Shown here in pieces: positions 33,381 to 44,900 of a stretch of 64,000 bases of DNA. The number at the start of each line of letters is the position of its first letter. Positions within the stretch are counted from its first letter, which is position 1. The DNA lies in NCBI RefSeq assembly GCF_035083965.1, contig NC_089727.1:14646769-14710768 (forward strand), read 5' to 3'. Under the pieces are notes generated by a model that did no database searches, was not told where the DNA came from, and saw only the letters and a program-made list of their open reading frames with translations. A program made the position numbers and the translations under genes. Source of the stretch: Branchiostoma lanceolatum. Its lineage: Eukaryota; Chordata; Leptocardii; Amphioxiformes; Branchiostomatidae.

Positions 33381-34205
33381 GTAAAGAATTCCGGGGGTGT
33401 AGGTGGGGCTGGGGTTACAACAGGTCGTCAATAGCGCCAATAGAATTTGCATTCAATATTAAACCTTGTATTGAGGATAGGGCTAGAAGAGTCAGGGAAA
33501 TTGTGGGAAAATAAACTTATAATGATTACATTTTGGTATATTTTGACTTTATTTCACATATTTCTGACCTAATGTAACATCGTGTTACGTGACGTCTTGC
33601 GACACAGCCTGGCGTGACCAGACCGGCCCTGAGGGCACCGCAAAGTACCCTAGTTTTTTGAGACACTAAGTTCCCAGACAGAGAACTAGTGATCTCCTAA
33701 GCACTAGGACAGCTCAGCTCAGCCGCCCAAGGCTCGCACTTGTCAGCCCAGAGGGCTAACACGTCTCCCAAAAAGGGAGGCTGTCATTCCAAAGAACGAC
33801 ATAACCAGAAGTTGTTATGGCAAGGGCCCGGACTAGCTCTCTGTCACTTTCGTTTGTGGTCTGATCGTGAAGATAGTTTTAATAAATTACAGTATCCAAC
33901 ATCAGTAATCCGACGCAAAGAATCTCTTAACAACTCTATCAAATATGTTTTTATTATACCAGTAAGTTACAATGTTAAACTTAACACTTATAAGATGTAT
34001 TTTCCGATAGAATATACCTACATGAATAAATTACGACAGTAGCAGTGCACCCACCGTTCATTAGACTCAGGTGTGATTAATTAGATAACCAGTCTGCTTC
34101 ATTGGAATCAACACAGGCAGTTAGAATTATCGTAACATTTCATTGTACAACAGTTTCGACCGCGATATATCAGTTGATCTCACACGCAAACACATACATA
34201 TTCTC

Positions 34206-34222
34206 TCACACACATACACGTG

Positions 34223-34255
<33 letters not shown>

Positions 34256-34330
34256 ACATGCACACACACATGCACGAGCACACACAGACACACACACATC
34301 ACACACATACATACACACACACACATGCAT
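34206..34330. repeat. (CA)n microsatellite, interrupted
   Basis: CA-rich tract with ATG and GAG interruptions; it opens two spurious His/Thr-rich reading frames. Confidence 0.95.
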
Positions 34331-34419
34331 GCACCGAATAAACCACAAAGTGAGTGACTGACTATGAATATAATAAAGTATGAAAGTCTTATCTTAGCAA
34401 AGACGGGTATTGTAGCCTT

Positions 34420-34975
34420 TCCTCATAAACTATGTAAATGAGGCCCTCATTTGCATGATTTATGTCTGATAATGTCTACTTAATGTCTACTTAACTTCCA
34501 AGTGCTGCAAGAATGAAATCCCAATCATTTACCATTATGGAGTTATAGTATTTTCCATTAATTATCTGAATGAGGTATTCATTTGCATAATTGATATTCA
34601 TCGATATTCCTCTCTTTCTCAGCTACCTATGTCATATGTTTAAGAGTCCCATAATAGAATGCATCGGATTTATAAAAATTCCTCATTAATTATTCAAATT
34701 AGCTACTAATTTGCATATCTATCAGACGATGTTGTCAATCATCACTCCCGCTGTCTACATACCAAATACCATGACGATCCGTCAACCCCTTGAGTTATTT
34801 CATTATGGTATTTTAGCCTAATCTAATTGATCATGCAAATTTAGTAGCTATTTGCATTATTGATATCTTTCGATACCTCTCTCTTGTTCAGTTACATATG
34901 TCACATATTCGAGAGTCCTATTATGAAATGCAGCGAATTTATAAACTTTCATTGTTAATCATGCAAATTAGCTCC
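34420..34975. repeat. Tandem repeat of about 270 bp with ATTTGCAT motifs
   Basis: The block 34579-34701 is repeated with divergence at 34850-34974: both have ATTTGCAT.ATTGATAT near the start, then GAGAGTCC-like and GAATTTATAAA-like stretches, and CAAATTAGCT at the end. Related TTTGCATAA motifs occur at 16600-16800. Probably copies of one dispersed repeat. Confidence 0.65.
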
Positions 34976-34991
34976 TGGGTTTGGTGTTCAG

Positions 34992-35049
34992 GTGACGTCA
35001 CGCCAACTGTTCGAATGGGACAAACAAGCGGTGGACAGCTTAGAAACCG
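34992..35049 (+). CDS. Candidate exon, unrecognised + strand gene
   Basis: The acceptor GGTGTTCAG|GTG and donor ACCG|GTAGGT enclose 19 codons plus one base reading VTSRQLFEWDKQAVDSLET, phase 0 to 1. The phase joins exactly with the next candidate exon at 35293. No family is recognised. Confidence 0.45.
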
Positions 35050-35292
35050 GTAGGTAAACATACTTTTCTGTAGGTCACGACTGTCATCAGAGTCTGATGC
35101 ATGGTGGCTACAGACATACATAGCTAGGTCTCACCAGGTTTGTCTTCTGTCTTATCATATCGTACAAAATCAACAGCACCTAAAATGGCAAGCAACAGTC
35201 TTTCATTTGGTGAAAGAAAGGTTTTCGAAGACAGGGGTTTTACACTTTCGATTTGACTCATACTTGAATGTTCTCCGTTCAATCTGCCTCAG

Positions 35293-35397
35293 GTGATGAT
35301 GAGTTCACTACGGGTATTTGGGAGGGACGTGCTCGAGACAACTTCAACTACGTCATTGATTACGTCATCACAGACATGACAGCTGAAGGGGAAGGGG
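35293..35397 (+). CDS. Candidate exon, unrecognised + strand gene
   Basis: The acceptor TCTGCCTCAG|GT and donor GGGG|GTAAGA enclose 2+34x3+1 bases. Joined to 34992-35049 the junction is a Gly codon, and the peptide continues with TTGIWEGRARDNFNYVIDYV, then ITDM and a short Glu/Gly tail. Only this frame continues through the exon with proper phase. Without the donor it would stop four codons later. The sequence looks strongly protein-like, but I cannot name the family. Confidence 0.5.
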
Positions 35398-35994
35398 GTA
35401 AGATAAAATAAGTGATGTGAAAGTAGAAATACGTCACAACATATATAGACACAAGTTACTTGAGGCGAAATCTCTCGCTTGAATTGTGCAAAAAAGAATA
35501 GCCTCTGGTAAAGAAAAACAGTACAGAAGAAATAAATGATTTTCAGGAAGTAAACCGATATGATATTTAACACCAATCTTCACCAAGAATTAAATATTGT
35601 AACACCAGCTGATTCTCGTGCCACAGACCTGAAATTGTCAGCCCTTATTTGATAACATTGTTTCTCACGTTGTCATATTTATCAAGACGTCAGTGTGAAG
35701 CAAAAATTACTTCTGATACCACATGAGTAACGTTACATTAACATGAGTACTAATTACACTGCAATGACAGCATGTTTTATCATCTGGTATATTTTTTTCA
35801 TATCATTTTCCTGACAATGTTGAATCAATTTTGAAGCTTGCTTCCATCTTGCAGCCAAAATGTTTATGTATTTGATTTCCTAGTATTATAAGGTTTTGTT
35901 GCATTGATATCTATAAATGAGTGTGAAGTAATTTACTAGATGCCTTAAATAAAAAGACAAAATCTTCAAATTCACAGTGTTTTTGGGTGTAGGT

Positions 35995-36500
35995 GGTGCT
36001 CAGCACCAAGGTCAAGCATATTAGCCTGTTCAGCACCAAGAACAGGCATGTTAATTATGTGTGTGGATAGTGTTCAGCACCAGGGTCATAGCCAGTGTGG
36101 GTGCTGTACAGTGCCAGGTATGCTTGACTGTATGGATGGCATTCAGCTCCAATGACAGGTGTGTTAGAGTAAGCGGAGTGTTCAGCACCAGGGAAAGGTG
36201 TGGGTACTGTTCAGCACCAAGGATAAGCATGTTAACCTGTGTATGTACTGTTCAGAACCAGGGACAGGCATGTTACCTGTGGGGAATGTGAATGGTGCTC
36301 AGCATCAGCGACGGGTGTGTAAGCCAATTTGTGTCCTATTCAGCACCAAGCACAGGCATGCTTAACTGTGTATGGATATTGTTCAGCACCAAGGACAGGC
36401 ATACTTAACTGTGAGTGGATTGTGGATAGTGTTCAGCACCAAGGACAGGCATGCTTAACTGCGTGTGGATAGTCTTCAGCACCAGGGACAGGTGTGTTTT
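35995..36500. repeat. Minisatellite, about 13 units of 30-50 bp
   Basis: The core GTTCAGCACCAAGGACAGGC plus ATG..TAACTGTGTGTGGATA is repeated with variable length. It ends about 70 bases from a candidate UBL3 polyadenylation signal. Confidence 0.92.
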
Positions 36501-36567
36501 AGACTGTGTGGTCAGTGTTCAGTTTTCCATAAAGAAAGAATACAATGCAGCACTCCGCTTCTCACAC

Positions 36568-38847
36568 TTTATTCTGAGTTACCAGCCTGTTATGATTTTC
36601 CAAGTTATCCTTATGTGCAATATGCTACAGCACACATCATTCGCCCCACATTTCCTGTAGGCCTGCTGCACGTCTACAATGCTGCATTGCATACATGAGA
36701 CCTTATCATAACTACCCAGTGCAATCACCCCACAAGACCATCTTTTAACTATTTGAAGGGTGATCTTTCATCCTATTAATAACCTTTACCTCCTTTCTAT
36801 CAATGTACAATGTTTAGATTTTAGTAAACAGATGATCTTCTTTCCATTTTATGTATAATATAACCAATCTGTCAAATCTGACACCTGTCACTGTTGGGTT
36901 TCATGGCTTTTCTCTGTATAAATGCTCCCAAGGTCTTTACCCTTTGTCGTTGCGGGAATTACTGTATGTGAAATGAAATCATATTTACAATTCCAAGGAT
37001 ACAAATAAAAATCTAAGCTAACAATTACATATTGTGTTACATATATATATTAAGAGAAAGACTACAAACAGCAGAAAACTAGCTTTAGGTCACTTTCGAC
37101 GGCTAAGCAAATGCAAGAAATGTTAGACCAAAAAACATACCTAGCTGATAACATATAGAGATAATATACATTGTTGCTGAATACATTGTCCTTGTTCACT
37201 GATCAAAAATCTAAGAAGCTTTTGTTAAGACATATAATAAGAGGCGTGCATAAGGCTAACCCCACTGCATGTAGTTTATATTCAATCAACATTATTTTTT
37301 CCTATCAAAATCTCATGAAATGTACAGAGCTTTTTTTTTGTTCCTGCTTTGTGCGAAGATAACTGGTTTCTCACAACATCTCTGAAAATTATCTTATATC
37401 CGTGCGGCATATGGTCTAAAGCACATAGGTGCAGGTCTGTGCATATCATCCATACTCACTGCATGATGCAGTCCCTATGGTGGTCAAGGGACACGTCCCA
37501 GGGACACGCCCCTATCTGGACTATACCATTGGTTGCCTGGGTAAGAACAGCCCAGTGAAAGCTGAGCTCATCTCAAGTGGGCTGTACAGAGACACACAAG
37601 GTTACCATTCCAGTATAGCATACTATTGACGCAACCTACCACGCCTGGTGTCTGTTGCCACGAAAACCATATCTAATTCATGGCTTCAATTTGGGCCACT
37701 CATGCAGCCTTACCTTTTTTTCTTTTTGGTAACGCTTCTACATAGATACATACATACAATTTTCTTTCTGTGGCAACAAAGCACATAACCTTGCCACATG
37801 CTAGTCTCAGAAGGCTCCCCAGTGGTTAAACATGTATACTTCTGTTTAATTCATTTACATGTTAGGTCATGCCATAAAATCGTACCTAAAATAGTGGGTA
37901 CTATCTCAGATTCCAGCTGATAAGTCTTTATTTGGGGAAATTTGATATCTATATATCTTTTGTGCTGCTTCAAAGCCACCAAGTATCAACCCATTTTGAG
38001 ACAGGTATCTTTCAACAATCAAGGCCATTAAAAGTGTCATTTTGTACAAATAAAACCATGAAGATACCTTCATTTTTACTCTGTAAGTGCTTATACCTGT
38101 CCTTAGCCTAGCAGAATATCAAGAACCTTGATAGAGGATGTTAGTTACTAAGTAAAAGCATGTCTCCTTGCAATGACCATGTAAAGGCAATGCCCAAGCC
38201 CATCACACAAAAGGTACATTTTCTTAAGAAATCTCTGATAAAATCTTTATTCTTCTCTAAGACTTTGGGGTTTACTGAACCCCAGGCCCCTTAAAAGGAG
38301 GTGTGCTGTTTTGCATAGTATTGGTAAGTTAGTTGCACTGTTTCATGAATTTTCTCTTACCAACCAAAAGCAATAAAGAATCTACTAGTATTCTTGTAGG
38401 GTTTAATTTCAAATCATTGCAATCTATGATGCCATACAGCATCAAATTTGTTACTTAGAGTTTTGAGAGTTAGAGATTATGTATTCCAATAAAAAGAATG
38501 TATTTTTTTCCTGTGCTGACTCATTTAGATCAACAATTATCTTTCTTTTGTTGTTTCCTCTTCACTTTCCTTAGAACTTGTTCAATATAATTTTCAGATG
38601 TATAAGTATATAAATATAAGAACCTTTGAGGATATTTGTTTGTAACTGTTATTCTTTATGGTACACAGTTACAAAGATGGGTTGATCATGGTAGGTTTGA
38701 AGCAACACGTTTTATAAGAGGTTAAAATGACTAGTGGAAATCTGACAATATTTATAGGGTTCATGTGAAAAATGGATCATCTTGTGCTGATGATTTCTCT
38801 CTCTCTCTCCCCCCATGTCTGCCCTGGTGTCCTCTCTCCACAGCCAC
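36568..38847 (-). other. UBL3: Probable UBL3 3' UTR
   Basis: Downstream of the UBL3 stop. Reverse-strand AATAAA signals occur at 38246-38251, 37927-37932 and 36568-36573; which is used cannot be told. A + strand open frame near 37470-37620 overlaps this region and is not called. Confidence 0.45.
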
Positions 38848-38900
38848 TCACAACAGGACACAACAGTTACTCTCCTCTGTCTTCCCACTTTTTCTCTGAC
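38848..38900 (-). CDS. UBL3: UBL3 coding exon 5 (CAAX end)
   Basis: The acceptor CCTCCTGCAG|GT completes a Gly codon, then QRKSGKTEESNCCVLL and TGA. It corresponds to the human tail ending ESNCCVIL. Confidence 0.94.
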
Positions 38901-41900
38901 CTGCAGGAGGCAAGGAATTCAATAAGGTTAGACTTACAAAGATACAAACAACTTACAGACCAAAAAAATAATCACAGCCTGTTTGCTAGCTTGTTGGAAA
39001 AGTTGTCCACTTTCCCCCGAGTTTAAGTGTATGTAATTCTTTCACCCCTCACATAGTGTCCCCTAGTGAGAGAGGGAAAACTACTACATAGTATCAATTT
39101 TCATACATTTTAATCAAATCGATAAATAAATCAATAGATTGCAACACATTTGTATTTCACAACTGTAATTATCAATTTTTAGTCTTCATGTCTACCTTGT
39201 CCCCCGACCGACCTGGAGGTCAAGGGACTAGGTAGGTAGGTAGCAGTCATTTTGCTTTTTCCTCTTGGTGAAGATTCTCTATTTGGCATATGTAAAAATC
39301 TACAGTTCATCTCAGTCTGATCCTTTGCAACTTTTCTCAATTCTGTTTTGTGTTCTCTTATACGTGTCCAATGCAAACAACTGTGGCATCCTGGCAACTA
39401 TCCATATTCAGAATAAGACTCCAGTCGAACAAAATAACATTGTTGCAGCTCTCACTTCCTAGTTATCATGCAAAACATATTCCTTTGAAGACCCAACCAT
39501 TCTATACTCATAACCAAATATAGTGATTGTGTACAACAGTGTTGTATAAGCCACACAGCATACTAATTGGCTTGGAGCTCACTAATTACCTCAGCGGAAG
39601 CCATGAGCCTATACTCTCTGACATCTACAATAGTGATGTAACCAGACAAACAGTTTACAGTAGGGCTTTCCCTATGCAATACTGCACTGATTTTGTTACA
39701 ATTTAAGCACCATCTTGTCAATTTTCAGATTTAGCTGACTTTGCCTGAATTCATCAGAATGCGCTTGTTTTGGGCTGAGTCTAACCTTTCCCAGATCTAC
39801 ACATACACCTTGCAATATATTTCTTGGGAAAGCCCCGAGTAGGAAAAGGTTCCTACCATCAAACAGACAAATTTAGGGTGTTAGAAGCACACCACTCCAG
39901 GCCATTTGCAATCATGTGAGACAGATCCTTCAGAGGCACATCCTCTTTGATGACATTTCACATCAGTTCTTCCCTGCATGGATTTCCTAACAAGGCCATT
40001 TCCTGGGCACACCTGCTCCCAAGCCCACATGGCCTTTTCACTTTAATCTGTTCGGATATTTCAATGACATGCACACTGTTATTTGTGTGGCTTGGGGCAT
40101 TTACCACATTGTACTTCATCAAGCTCTAGTTATCATAATAGTTACACTCACAGGGTGCAAAATACCTGGTTGCACAGTGCAACAATATTTCAGTTGGTGC
40201 AAGTCAATTCCAAACCCAGGTAGCGCAGTGTGCAACCTTACATTTTGAGCCAAAGATCTCAATCGGAGCCCTGGAAGCTCACAAAAACACAGTGTCACTC
40301 TCATAAAATTTGGTAAATCTTCAATTGAAACAAAGAAATCAACACTTTTTCGTTTTAAACCACCCAAAACCCTTCATAGATCGTGGAATTTGAGCTAAAA
40401 AAGACGAAAACACACTGCCCACGGCTAAACAAGATTTTGTTAGGTCAATGGGAACACAATACTATCTAATTTATATTTTGAAATATTAGTAGTATTATAC
40501 GCTACATACGAGCTTAATTTGATGAAATCGGTGAATGTTGCTGGAGCAACCTGAAATTTGGATGTGCAACCTAGCATTTGCCCTAGGTTGCAACATGGGC
40601 AACCTGGCTCAAAAAAGTATTTTGCACCCTGCACTCAGACAGCTATTATCACAAGAAGTTTAGAGCTGGTAAGATAAGAGACAGTCTTAAGGCTGCTTCT
40701 TCCAATCCTAATCACAACGGCACTATTAATTATAAATCCCATTTCCAAGTGAGTGAGGGATAAATGGTGCCTTTGCATTTCCATGACTAAGTTCTACCAC
40801 ACGTTGTGGTACTTAACTAGACTGACTTGAAGCTATGAATAAGGACCAGCATGAATCCCCTGAAGGACGATGTCACCATTATTGCTTCAGGTGGGAAGGA
40901 CACGCAGTGGGCGGATTGTTACGGACCCAATCTTACGGCATACTGGTATCGTTAACAGGTTGGAGAATCTGAGAAATCATGCAGCTTCAGGGAACAATTG
41001 GAGCTTGTTACGTTAATTGATACAATTTTTTTGACATCGACTAGAGTTTTCTTTTTCAGAAGCTGCCATGATAAGATTAAAACTTAATTTTTTCCTTCCT
41101 GATGCAGGGCTCGAAATACTGGGTGCATGTGCACCCAATTTTGGAGCTGTGCACCTAATTTTTTACTGTGGGTGCACTGGTGCACCCAAATATTTTCGTA
41201 CGGTTTAATGTGTAAAGGTATCACTGCACACTAGTAGACAGCATATTCTTGACATCTAAGTGTAAGAAAATAATAAAATCTTTGCTGTATTACTTGTTTA
41301 AGATTTTGATGTTAGAATTTGAGTTAATTTTGATTTTGAAAGCTTCAAAACTGTGTGCTGAGATCGCGTGCCAAACGCGCATGAAGACGAACAGTAAGGT
41401 TTGTCATTAGGTTTTGCTTACAATAGTTACATTCTACTTTATTTTATGTGGTGCACCCAAAAAATTTTTGGTGCACCCAATTTTTTAGGTTGGGTGCACC
41501 AGTGCACCTATTCCCAAAACTGAATTTTGAGCCCTGTGATGAGAAACCTTTTTGGCACAAAATTTGTATTGCTTACTAAGTGAGAGAAGGTGAAAAGAGT
41601 GTGCATATGTCACAATAAAACAAAGGCAGTTGTGTGCTTATTATGTCAAAAACAATTAAAGGGTTGTAATCCTTTTTCCTGTACCAAAATAGAGGTTGTA
41701 GCTCTGGTTTCCTCAAGTTCTAGGTGCACATCTATTACAAGGCCTAGGCTTGTTCAATAATCCTGGATCAAGTGTAACTTGGACAACCTCAGAACAATTC
41801 TTGAACCTTTTTCTTGCACAATGACACAGTATTTGTTGATCTCTTGGCCACATATTCATACAACAGACATTTGGAGTTAGTTACTTAGTACTAACCTTGT

Positions 41901-44900
41901 GAGTTCGGCTCTGGTAAATTCTCTCTTGCCACCAAATGCATCACTGTTGTCTTTCCTACCGGTAGCTGTAAGGCTGTGGGGGAATATTGCAAACGTTAGA
42001 CCATAAAGACACCTATTACAATCTTCAACAACCATACATACACCACCATTCTGGACTGAATCATTTAAATCAAGCATTTCCACTGTTGGTAATTTTTACA
42101 ATGGAGAACAATGCCAGTCCACCTCAGCGCACACAGCTACTGATACTAGTAAGCGGCAAACATGATGATGATGATGATGCAACTTCATAAGTTGAAGATA
42201 TGTATTTCCGAAAATAATTTCCAGCAGGTTGGTTGAACATAGGATATTGGAGATTCTCCAGTCAGAAGCTCTGAAGAAGGTGTCTGACCAAAACGTCAGC
42301 AGGTGAGATTTACTGGTAGTGTAAAAAAGAAACTCCAATATCCTTGAAGATATGTAGCTTAAAATCACTTGCTATTCCCCCTACTTAATAGTGATTTCAA
42401 GTGGACTACCTCCTCTCACTGGACCCTCTCGCTGGACCCGCGGCACACTGTCGTTGTTGCTGCGGCCGATCGAATTGACAAAGCACTCAACAAATTTCAT
42501 TGACAAAAAATGAACCTTTTTAAGCTTTGTGTGTTTTGTTGTCTTTTTGGTCATACTTGTTTGTTTGGAATGATACTCCCATTATAAAGTCAAGGGTAAC
42601 ACAGATCCAGTTTAGGACGCAGCAACCATGCCAGCGGGTCCAGTGAGAGGGGGGCTTAAGACATGGATAAGTCAGCTGGTGAGATGAAGGCTTACCTCCA
42701 AGTGTGACATTTCCGTGCAGGAATCTGCCCTGATATATTAGACGAAGTATGCTGTGTGTGCTGACTTTCTCATCGTCCCAGTCTGGGGGCAAGAACAGAA
42801 CACAGTATAAGAACAAACTATTTAACAATACAAAATGTTTTGATATACCACTTAAGTCAAACAAATGTGCAACAATAAACTATCTCTGTAAATAAATTTA
42901 TCAGGCTGGTAAATTGATGTATAGTGTTTGATCTGCTGGAATTTTGAGGACTTCTCAACTCATCACAAAGCAGCGAGGACTAGTATGTGCGCCCCGACCC
43001 GAAGAAGGTAGCTGAGGAGTTACTGTAATACATGATTATTGTTTCTTTCACCGTAATTTCATGTTCCCTTTTTTCACAGTCACCCCTGTACTGTGTACCG
43101 TGAAAAACCTGTTGTAAATATTTATCATTTCTTTACACATCCCTTCTGTAAATCACTTGGCGCCACTGTGAAATTCAAGTTAAGTGAAAATGTCCATTTT
43201 CCTTACAACTTGAAATTTTGCTACCGTGATGAAAAAGTGAATTACAGTAGTGGCAGATACAGACCTTTGGGTTGTGAGAACTGAAGATACAATAATTGTC
43301 TCTAAAATAATTGTCTCTATCTAAGAGTTTTCAGAGACATACCAATCTACCCCAGAGTACAATGTTGTCTTTTACTCTTACTTTGTCTTTCAGAAGTGAG
43401 GAGATGAGAAAATCAATTTTGCCCAAAGATTGGCATCAGATAACAAAAAGGTGAAGGTCAAAGGCACTGTACTGACCTGTCTGACTGAAGGTTGCAACTA
43501 CAGATCAATATTATCTAATGTGATATGGAATTGGCATGTGTCATGCGTCAAGCTAAAATGTCCACCCACATGAATTTTTCATGCCTTAAATGTAGGTCTT
43601 GAATTTCAGAGATGACATTCATCCATACTGTTTCCATGACAGGCTCTTATCACTTCAGACTTAAATGTATACTGGGGACAGGATGTTTCATTCCCTGATA
43701 GGGCTTGGGATACTTTTGTAACTTCTACGGTGATGAGTTACTTCTCTGCTAAAGTTTATAACAACAGATGTCAATAAGACTAAGCTTAAAGCTGTAGCTT
43801 TCTTAAAACTTGACTGTCTGACCAAAAAATCATCTTTGGACAGCTGAATTGTCAATTTTTAGTAAAACTGAACATCAAGCTCTATAACTTGTACAGTAGA
43901 TTCCGCATATCTGTATAGCTTTCTTAAAACTTGACTGTCTGACCAAAAAATCATCTTTGGACAGCTGAATTGTCAATTTTTAGTAAAACTGAACATCAAG
44001 CTCTATAACTTGTACAGTAGATTCCGCATATCTGTATAGCCCATTTGTCAGCGCAAATTATACGACTCCCCGAACTATACGACTGTCCGAACTAGCGATA
44101 TTGACGTCCCGAAGGAGGGGAGGGGGGGGGGCAAATTGGATTTTGGGCAAGACACACAATTACACTAACGATATCGCAACTTTATTTTGCAAAATTTTAA
44201 TCAAAGTACAATCCGACCTTTTCGTCGATCTTAACGTCACCATATTGGATTAAATACGCGATCCATTTTGTTCAGATAAGCCCGAACTGCGTGGGAAACT
44301 CCTGCTAAATAAAAAACTCCCGCCGCATGTTGATCACGTGAAATCTTACAGTCAACCAATCAGAGCACAGGTTTTTATGACGTAAACCAATCAGCGCGTA
44401 GAAAAATGCATATCAATGAGTAAACAAAGATGGCCGCCCAGCGTCACCAGACCTTCGTCGCTTTATTTTTTTCTGAAATCGCGACGTAAAATACGATTCA
44501 TCTACGCTACATAAGCAGGATTTTCACGGGGAAACAATGTAAGGAATAGGTTCTCCGTCGAATACGGCCACAAATAACTGTAAATCGCGGCAAAATACAG
44601 CGTAGAGGCTCAAATGCTCTGACACAAATCGTGTTTTTCTTTTCGTATTTTTGTTCACTTTCGTCGCTTGAGTCTTGAAAAACAGGTTTTTAATGAGATC
44701 ACCGTATGTCAAAGGCACCAATATCGATTGTTTGCAAGCATGACAATAGCGAGTAACAAAAGAATGTGATTGTTGAACGGTAGACGGCGTCCCCACTCCC
44801 AAAACAACAATTCAAATCCAAAATTTAGCCTGTAGTTGTGGGTCATTTTACGATAAAATCGGACAAGATTCTATACAATACCCCGAATTTTACGATTATG

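Larger units (their letters stand above)
38901..41895 (-). other. UBL3: UBL3 intron 4
   Basis: Holds two hAT-like MITEs (40151-40631 and 41105-41536) and a short dispersed repeat with CTACCTAGTCCCTTGACCTCC in reverse near 39205-39240. Confidence 0.8.

Noticed and set aside
33690..34042. Plus-strand ORF of 100 codons
   Set aside because: Unrecognised; second half is AT-rich low-complexity and there is no supporting signal.
34102..34361. His/Thr-rich ORFs
   Set aside because: They are translations of the CA microsatellite.
28395..36500. CRISPR-like arrays (regularly spaced repeats)
   Set aside because: The two arrays are irregular eukaryotic minisatellites with variable units, no constant spacers and no cas genes.
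37429..37629. Plus-strand frame with protein-like stretch (SPVKAELISSGLYRDTQG)
   Set aside because: No convincing splice sites and it overlaps the probable UBL3 3' UTR; too weak to call, though it might belong to the unrecognised gene at 35 kb.
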